Positions 49,932 to 54,910 of a stretch of 54,910 nt of DNA are shown in pieces. The stretch's first letter is position 1, and each line of letters starts with the position of its first letter. This DNA comes from Dactylosporangium sucinum (lineage in GTDB: Bacteria > Actinomycetota > Actinomycetes > Mycobacteriales > Micromonosporaceae): assembly GCF_014647515.1 (NCBI RefSeq), contig NZ_BMPI01000046.1:41387-96296 (forward strand), given 5' to 3'. A model generated the notes under the pieces. The model was not told the DNA's origin and did no database searches. It saw nothing but the letters and a program-made list of their open reading frames with translations. A program made the position numbers and the translations under genes.

Positions 49932-51734
49932 ATGGGTGTTGCCACGGGGCTACGTACGCGAATGCCGTTGGTGATTGCGGTGATCGTCGGTCTGATAGCC
50001 GTCGTGGTGACCTACGTGGTGCTCCGTCGAGACCCCGGAGAGGCGGGCGCCGACAAGCGGGCCGGCTGCGAACCCATCGAGGTCAGTTCGTCGACCGAGA
50101 AGGCCGACCTGATGATCGAGTTGGCGCGCCGGTACAACGCCTCCGACACGCTGTACGGCGGCAAGCGGTGCGCGTCGGTGACCGTGCACCGGCTCACGTC
50201 CGGCGCGGCGGCGGAGGCGCTCGGCTCCGGCTGGGACGAACAGCGCGACGGTGGGCCGGCGCCGCAGGTGTGGACGCCCACCGCATCGCTGTGGCTCCAG
50301 TTGGCCCGCCACCGGGAGACCGCCGGCGGCAAGCAGGTGGTGCCGGCGGCCGGCACGCGGATGCCGTCGATCGCGCAGAGCCCGTTGGTCATCTCGATGC
50401 CGAAGCCGATGGCCGAGGCGTTCGGCTGGCCGAACCGCGAGTTCGGGTGGAGCGACGTGCTGGCACTGGCGTCCGACCCGCAGGGGTGGGGCCGGTACGG
50501 CCATCCCGAGTGGGGGCGCTTCTCCTTCGGCAAGGACAACCCGCACCGGTCCACGTCCGGCCTGGCCGCGACGGTCGCCACGTACTACGCGGCGACCGGC
50601 CTGTCCCGCGAACTGACGGCGGCCGACCTCACCCAGCCCAATGTGATCAACTTCGTCCGCGGCGTCGAGGCCGGGGTCCTGCACTACACCGACGATGCGG
50701 TGAAGTTCCTCGCCAACCTGGCCGAAGCCGACGCCAAGGGCGCCGCGATGTCGTACGTGAGCGCCGTCGTGCACCAGGAGCAGCTCACCTTCCTCTACAA
50801 CAAGGGCAACACCACCGGCGACCCGAAGGTGAAAGGCAAGGCGCCCACGGTACCGCTCGTGCCGATGGTGCCGCGGGACGGCACGCTGATGCTCGACCAC
50901 CCGTACGTGGTGCTGCCTTCGGCCAGTGACGCACAACGGGAAGCGGCCGCGGACTTCCTCGCGTTCCTGCAGCAACCGGACCAGCAGGCCGCGTTCGCGA
51001 CGATGGGCTTCCGCGACCACCAGGGCAACGCCGGCCCCGAGTTGACGCAGACCCTGCAGATCCCGGCCGGGCAGAAGCTCAGCCTGATCCAGTCACCCGT
51101 CGGAGAGGTCCTGGACAAGATCCTCGCTGGCTGGGACGACCTGCGCAAGAAGGCGAGGGTGCTGCTCGTCCTCGACGTCTCGGGCTCGATGAAGGAGACG
51201 GCGGCCGGTGACATCAGCAAGCTGGAAGCCGCGAAGAACGCGGCGATCGCGAGCCTCGACCTGCTGCATCCCGACGACGAGGTGGCACTGTGGACGTTCT
51301 CGGGGCAGCGACCAAACGGTGCGCAGCCCTACACCGAGCGGCTGCCGACGTCGCGCATCCGTGACGCGAAGCAGCAACTCATCGGCATCATCCGGGCGCT
51401 GAGCGCCGATGGCGGCACGGCCCTGTACCACACGACCCGCGCCGCCGACCTCTACATGCGGGAACGGCTGGACGCCGACCGCATCAACGCAGTCGTGCTG
51501 CTCACCGATGGGCACAACGAGTATCCGGCCGACAACGACCAGGCGAAGCTGCTCCGCGACCTGGACGGGTCACCCCTGGAGAACTCGGTTCGCATCTTCG
51601 GTATCGCCTTCGGCGAGGAGGCCGACCTGGACACGCTCGAAAAGATCGCGAAAGTGTCGCGGGCAGCCGCCTACGACGCGCGCGACCCGGCCAGCGTCGA
51701 CAAGATATTCAGCTCGGTGCTGAGTAACTTCTAG
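49932..51734 (+). CDS. Membrane-anchored solute-binding / VWA-domain fusion protein
   Basis: This 600-residue protein has an N-terminal membrane anchor (~11-32), a periplasmic-binding-like domain of type 2 (~45-370; VSSSTEKADLMIELARRYNA at its start and VWTPTASLWLQLARH) and a von Willebrand A domain (~408-600). The VWA metal site is complete: DVSGS at 415-419, a threonine in GGTALY and the aspartate in LLTDGHNE. The pairing of a ligand-binding lobe pair with an integrin-like domain outside the cell suggests ligand-dependent protein binding (inference). ATG 49932 follows AGGAG. It converges, 25 bases away, on the Hsp70-like gene. Confidence 0.88.
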   Translation: MGVATGLRTRMPLVIAVIVGLIAVVVTYVVLRRDPGEAGADKRAGCEPIEVSSSTEKADLMIELARRYNASDTLYGGKRCASVTVHRLTSGAAAEALGSGWDEQRDGGPAPQVWTPTASLWLQLARHRETAGGKQVVPAAGTRMPSIAQSPLVISMPKPMAEAFGWPNREFGWSDVLALASDPQGWGRYGHPEWGRFSFGKDNPHRSTSGLAATVATYYAATGLSRELTAADLTQPNVINFVRGVEAGVLHYTDDAVKFLANLAEADAKGAAMSYVSAVVHQEQLTFLYNKGNTTGDPKVKGKAPTVPLVPMVPRDGTLMLDHPYVVLPSASDAQREAAADFLAFLQQPDQQAAFATMGFRDHQGNAGPELTQTLQIPAGQKLSLIQSPVGEVLDKILAGWDDLRKKARVLLVLDVSGSMKETAAGDISKLEAAKNAAIASLDLLHPDDEVALWTFSGQRPNGAQPYTERLPTSRIRDAKQQLIGIIRALSADGGTALYHTTRAADLYMRERLDADRINAVVLLTDGHNEYPADNDQAKLLRDLDGSPLENSVRIFGIAFGEEADLDTLEKIAKVSRAAAYDARDPASVDKIFSSVLSNF

Positions 51735-51759
51735 CGGGCAACGTCCGACAACCGCGTCT

Positions 51760-53223
51760 TCAGCGGTCGAACACAATGCCGAGGGCCACCCGCACCGTAT
51801 GCACGACCACGGTGACCACGGCTCCCGCAGTCAGCGCGGCCGCCGCGCTCGCACCGGCGAGGCCTCCGATCATGCCGCTCAGGGCACCGAGCAGCACGGC
51901 CGCTGCCACACTCCACGGATCGACGAGGTGGGGGCGGATCGATCGCCCCCGCCCCGGTTCGACGACCTCGTCGACGCGCGACGCGCGGCCTGCCGTCGTC
52001 GAGGCCGGCGATACCTGCATGACCCGCTGCGGTGCGTCCTGCGGCCCGGGTGACGGGCCGGCGGCCGTTCCATGCGCCTGCGCAACGGTCTCCTCGACCC
52101 CGGCGACGGCGGGCAGCCGCATCGTGACACCGGTCGGCGTGCGCTCCTCGCACGCATCGTGCAGGATCAGTGAACCCTCCGCCACCACGAGCTCGGGCTG
52201 CTCCAGAACCGTCGGCGGCATCCCGAACGCGCGGTGCAGCAGCGTCGCGACGAGTGGGACGCGGCTCGACCCGCCGACGAGGAAGATGCCACCGACGTCT
52301 GACAGCCCGATGCCCGCGCTCCGCACCGCGGCGCGGGTGACCGCGACCGTCCGCGCGATGACCGGTTCGGCGAGCTGCTCGAACTCGTCCCGGCTCACCG
52401 GAACGGTGTCGTCCAGGACCGGCAGATGCACCAGCGTCTGCGAACGCCGGCTCAACGACTCCTTGGCCAGCCGAACGTCCTCCCACAGCTGCCACCGGGC
52501 ACGACGGTCGGCGGCGGTGACCGGTCGCCGCAACCGGTCCCAAGCGTCCGGGGCCCGCTGCGCGATCAGACGGCCCAGGTGCTCCACCAACGCGGCGTCC
52601 AGGTCCAGGCCGCCCACCTCGGGCAGCCCTTCACTGGCCAGTACCGTCAGCGCTCCTCCGGGGCCGCGCCGAACCACACCGGCGTCGAACGTGCCTGCCC
52701 CGAAGTCGTACACCACCGCGCACTGACCGGCGCCGACCCGGCCGACCTGGCCGAGGAAGTAAGCGGCGGCGGCGATCGGCTCCGACACGAGTGTCGGCTC
52801 CGGCAGGCCGGCACGGACGGCCGCAGCGGTCAACCGGCTCAACCGCGACGTGCCCCAGATCTCCGGATGCGTGATCACCACACGATCCGGGAGCTGGCCG
52901 ACGACCTGCCGCGCCTCCGACGCCACGCGTCCCAGCACGGCGGCGACCAGGTCGACCACGTCGGTCTCGTCGCCGCCGAGCAGGACGATCCCGTCTGCCA
53001 TCCTTCGCTTCGGGTTGGGCTCGTACCGATCCGGATGCACCCGCGCCGACCGCACGGCTTCGGCACCGGACAACACGTCGCCGGGGCCCTCCAGGAGGAC
53101 CGCCGACGGCAGCAACGGTGACCCATCGAAGAGCAGGGAACGTGCTTCACCGTCGCCGCGCCGCACCATGGCCACGGTGTTGAAGGTGCCGAAGTCAATC
53201 CCGAGCAGCACGCCGTAAGCCAT
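51760..53223 (-). CDS. Hsp70-like ATPase with C-terminal membrane helices
   Basis: The 487 residues have the DnaK ATPase domain: phosphate 1 GIDFGTFNTVAMV, connect/phosphate 2 VVYDFGAGTFDAG and adenosine motif IFLVGGSSRVPLV. After about residue 370 the peptide-binding beta-domain of DnaK is missing. Instead there is a disordered Pro/Ala-rich stretch and two hydrophobic segments (~440-485; AAAVLLGALSGMIGGLAG). It is thus likely tethered to the membrane with the ATPase inside. Similar proteins exist in actinomycetes but have no set role. The start is ATG 53223, leaderless by the TACGCT box; a longer frame to 53289 has no support. Confidence 0.85.
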   Translation of the reverse strand: MAYGVLLGIDFGTFNTVAMVRRGDGEARSLLFDGSPLLPSAVLLEGPGDVLSGAEAVRSARVHPDRYEPNPKRRMADGIVLLGGDETDVVDLVAAVLGRVASEARQVVGQLPDRVVITHPEIWGTSRLSRLTAAAVRAGLPEPTLVSEPIAAAAYFLGQVGRVGAGQCAVVYDFGAGTFDAGVVRRGPGGALTVLASEGLPEVGGLDLDAALVEHLGRLIAQRAPDAWDRLRRPVTAADRRARWQLWEDVRLAKESLSRRSQTLVHLPVLDDTVPVSRDEFEQLAEPVIARTVAVTRAAVRSAGIGLSDVGGIFLVGGSSRVPLVATLLHRAFGMPPTVLEQPELVVAEGSLILHDACEERTPTGVTMRLPAVAGVEETVAQAHGTAAGPSPGPQDAPQRVMQVSPASTTAGRASRVDEVVEPGRGRSIRPHLVDPWSVAAAVLLGALSGMIGGLAGASAAAALTAGAVVTVVVHTVRVALGIVFDR

Positions 53224-53229
53224 CGTTGC

Positions 53230-53235
53230 AGCGTA
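53230..53235 (-). promoter_or_regulatory. Leaderless-type -10 box (TACGCT)
   Basis: TANNNT hexamer on the minus strand six bases before the ATG at 53223; no ribosome-binding site. Confidence 0.5.
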
Positions 53236-53307
53236 CGCGGCCCCCGCATGTCCGCCCGCCACCGCAGGGCAGTCAAGGCCCGCGGGCACTGCACCGACGA
53301 GCAGGCA

Positions 53308-54150
53308 TCACGGCGTTGTGGCAGCGCCGAGTATCAGGAACTGCTGGCGGCTGACCCAGCCCGGGTAGCGGTCGACCATGGCGTCGAACAGCTCTCCATC
53401 GGGGATGGCTGCGTCGCGGAGCTGCCCGTAGTACTCGAGGTAGCCGCGAGACTCGCCGAGGACCGCGGGCGGGTTGCCCTGGGTCGGATCCTTGTGCCCG
53501 CAGACGACGGCAGCGGGGTGGAGTGCGGCCAGCCGGTCGAGCGCGGCAATCCACTCAGCCCGGCTTTCCGGTGTCGTCGCGCCGACGAACATGTGGCAGT
53601 GGTTGTAGGCAACGTCGCCCGAGACGATCAGGTCCAGGTCGGGCACGTGCAGCGAGGTCGTGTCCGCCGTGTCTGTGTGGCCGGTGTCAATCACCAGGAT
53701 GGGGCAACCCTCGAGCTGGAGTTCGGGCGAGGTGAGCGGTTCGGGCAGCGGGACCGTGTCGGCGATCTGGCCGGGGAACCGCGTCCTGAGCGAGATGTCC
53801 AGCCCCTGGCCGTCCTGCATCTGCCGCACCGTTCCTGCCGTGGCGACCACCCGCGCGTCCGGGAAACGATCAAGGACAACCGGCAGGCCGAGATAGTGGT
53901 CACCGTGGCCGTGCGTGATATAGACAGTCGTGAGGCGCCGATCGTGCAGCGCCACCCAGTCGGCCAGGGCAGTGGCCTCGCGTACGGTCATCAGCGGGTC
54001 CACAAGCACGGCATCGCGGGCACCGAAGATCAACGTCGACGTCGTCGGGTCCCAGGCCGGCGCGTCGCCCACAGCGGGCGTCGGGGCGACGAACGGCTTT
54101 TCCGGAGCGACGAAGACGTCGTAGGTCAGTGCGGACCGGGTGGCTGTCAT
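53308..54150 (-). CDS. Metallo-beta-lactamase-fold hydrolase
   Basis: These 280 residues have the full metal-binding set of the fold: HGHGDHYLG (HxHxDH), the later histidine in VIDTGHTDTAD, the aspartate in LIVSGDVAYNH and the last histidine in VVCGHKDP. The C-terminal ~60 residues are helical. Substrates in this superfamily run from thioesters and lactones to lactams; none can be inferred. It lies nine bases after the lipocalin-like gene in the same direction, so they form an operon. Confidence 0.88.
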   Translation of the reverse strand: MTATRSALTYDVFVAPEKPFVAPTPAVGDAPAWDPTTSTLIFGARDAVLVDPLMTVREATALADWVALHDRRLTTVYITHGHGDHYLGLPVVLDRFPDARVVATAGTVRQMQDGQGLDISLRTRFPGQIADTVPLPEPLTSPELQLEGCPILVIDTGHTDTADTTSLHVPDLDLIVSGDVAYNHCHMFVGATTPESRAEWIAALDRLAALHPAAVVCGHKDPTQGNPPAVLGESRGYLEYYGQLRDAAIPDGELFDAMVDRYPGWVSRQQFLILGAATTP

Positions 54151-54159
54151 GCGATTCCC

Positions 54160-54576
54160 CTATCGTGGCGGCTGGCGTACCCAGCTGATCGAGGTTGTGC
54201 TCATCACGCCGCCGCGGCGGCGTTCCGAAACAGACAACGTCAGGCCATCCGGGCCGTGGAACCGCACCTGCCGGATCTGCGTGGTGCCCAGCCAGCTCGG
54301 TATCACCGACACCTGCACGTGATGGGCCACCGTTTCGCTGTCCTCGTCGACGTCATACGGCCCGGAATATGCGATGTAGTAGGCATCCGGCTCGCCGTCA
54401 TCGGCGTAGGGTCCCGGCCCGGCCAGCTGCGCGGCCATGTAGCCGTCCGGCGTGTAGAGGATCGCACCGCGCGGGTCGTCGCCCAGCGGGTGCTCGGTCT
54501 TGCCACCGACGGTCACCTCGTAACCGGTGAGCCGCCACCCTCCGGCAAGCCGATCACGGATCTTCGACTGGGGCAT
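54160..54576 (-). CDS. Lipocalin-like domain protein
   Basis: These 138 residues have the pattern of the bacterial lipocalin-like family: LAGGWRLTGYEVTVGG at the N-terminus, GAILYTPDGYMAAQL and a YSGPYDVDEDSETVAHHVQV barrel segment, of which YSGPYDVDE is the key part. These are small beta-barrels, often beside polyketide or hydrolase genes, that bind or convert hydrophobic small molecules. There is no signal peptide. ATG 54576 follows AAAGGA by nine bases. It is co-transcribed with the metallo-beta-lactamase-fold enzyme, which may act on the same compound. Confidence 0.82.
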   Translation of the reverse strand: MPQSKIRDRLAGGWRLTGYEVTVGGKTEHPLGDDPRGAILYTPDGYMAAQLAGPGPYADDGEPDAYYIAYSGPYDVDEDSETVAHHVQVSVIPSWLGTTQIRQVRFHGPDGLTLSVSERRRGGVMSTTSISWVRQPPR

Positions 54577-54776
54577 CGGCACTTCCTTTGACCGTCGCGG
54601 CAGGGTGCACCCGGTTTGCGAACGCAGGCCGGTTCTCCAGCTACCCGGCCGCGGTTGTCCCACACACGCCGAGCTTCCCCCGGCTGACGATCAGGCGCCC
54701 GACCGTCCGTGGACCGGCGCCGCCGTGGTGCACGAGTGTCCCGTCCGCGGTGCTGGTCGCGCGGCCGGGCCCCCGT

Positions 54777-54782
54777 TAGGGT
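54777..54782 (+). promoter_or_regulatory. Leaderless-type -10 box (TAGGGT)
   Basis: TANNNT hexamer ending seven bases before the ATG at 54790; no Shine-Dalgarno. Confidence 0.4.
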
Positions 54783-54789
54783 GGCGCGC

Positions 54790-54910
54790 ATGGCCGGTTC
54801 GCCGTTCGCCGACGACAATGTCGCCCTCGCGGCCCTCGACTCGCTCATCCAGGAGGGGTTGGTGGCGGCCCCGGACTGGGCGGCGGTGCGCCGGGCCAAC
54901 CCCTATGACC
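54790..54910 (+). CDS. Start of an unidentified gene, cut by window edge
   Basis: The open frame has 40 full codons running off the right edge. It begins [20 protein letters not shown] and continues with [12 protein letters not shown], soluble in character. No family is recognisable from this length. It is divergent from the lipocalin-like gene, with 213 bases between, and is supported by the TAGGGT box seven bases before the ATG. Confidence 0.55.

Noticed and set aside
1..54910. tRNA, rRNA, CRISPR arrays, prophage or complete insertion sequences
   Set aside because: None recognisable by eye; no transposase or integrase motif found in any frame.

Overview
The window is high-GC (about 70% or more by eye), densely packed DNA with GTG/TTG starts, four-base ATGA/GTGA/TTGA gene overlaps and GC-rich terminators. 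This fits an actinomycete chromosome. A Micromonosporaceae-like filamentous actinobacterium is my best guess, but nothing in the window fixes the genus. No rRNA, tRNA, CRISPR array or complete insertion sequence was seen.

Bases 1-11011 hold acyl-CoA metabolism: the end of a PucR regulator, three crotonase-family proteins with different active-site residues, an SDR dehydrogenase, an APH-like phosphotransferase, an alpha-methylacyl-CoA racemase-like CoA-transferase family protein, and a fused B12-dependent isobutyryl-CoA mutase (IcmF) followed by a MarR regulator and a cobalamin-receptor-like protein without a signal peptide. Two near-identical operator-like sequences 31 bp apart lie in front of icmF. 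Bases 11012-12692 hold a decayed histidine-kinase fragment and two small enzyme-like genes (GYD, SnoaL).

Bases 12693-17179 form the most striking block. It is a leftward operon of eight genes with seven tight junctions (six overlapping or nearly so): O6-alkylguanine methyltransferase, ECF sigma factor, second methyltransferase, 2OG-Fe(II) oxygenase, stand-alone Ada zinc domain lacking the methyl-acceptor cysteine, an unassigned protein resembling a lobe of a type I periplasmic-binding protein, AlkB, and 3-methyladenine glycosylase Tag. It looks like an adaptive response to DNA alkylation in which an ECF sigma factor takes the place of the usual Ada activator.

Bases 17444-26960 carry a catalytically dead P-type ATPase half, an amidohydrolase/PLP-lyase pair divergent from an Lrp regulator, a hydrolase, a large LuxR-type ATPase regulator and a broken beta-propeller gene. 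Bases 27198-34551 carry a secreted M64 metalloprotease and a full oligopeptide ABC transporter (order C-A-B-D-F). Bases 34591-40888 carry a LysR regulator and a proline module: PucR/PutR-like regulator, proline dehydrogenase, P5C dehydrogenase and a proline iminopeptidase.

Bases 41181-45184 hold a second M64 protease divergent from a sortase-anchored surface protein with five IPT/TIG repeats and a lysine-rich linker. The last part (45201-54910) has a dehydrogenase remnant, a beta-hydroxyacid dehydrogenase, a broken MFS transporter, a DUF4241 membrane protein, a sulfite-oxidase-like molybdoenzyme, a solute-binding/VWA fusion, a membrane-tailed Hsp70-like ATPase, a metallo-beta-lactamase-fold enzyme, a lipocalin-like protein and the start of an unknown gene.

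Several operon-leading genes have no Shine-Dalgarno sequence. Instead they have a TANNNT box ending exactly six or seven bases before the start codon, which suggests leaderless transcription.
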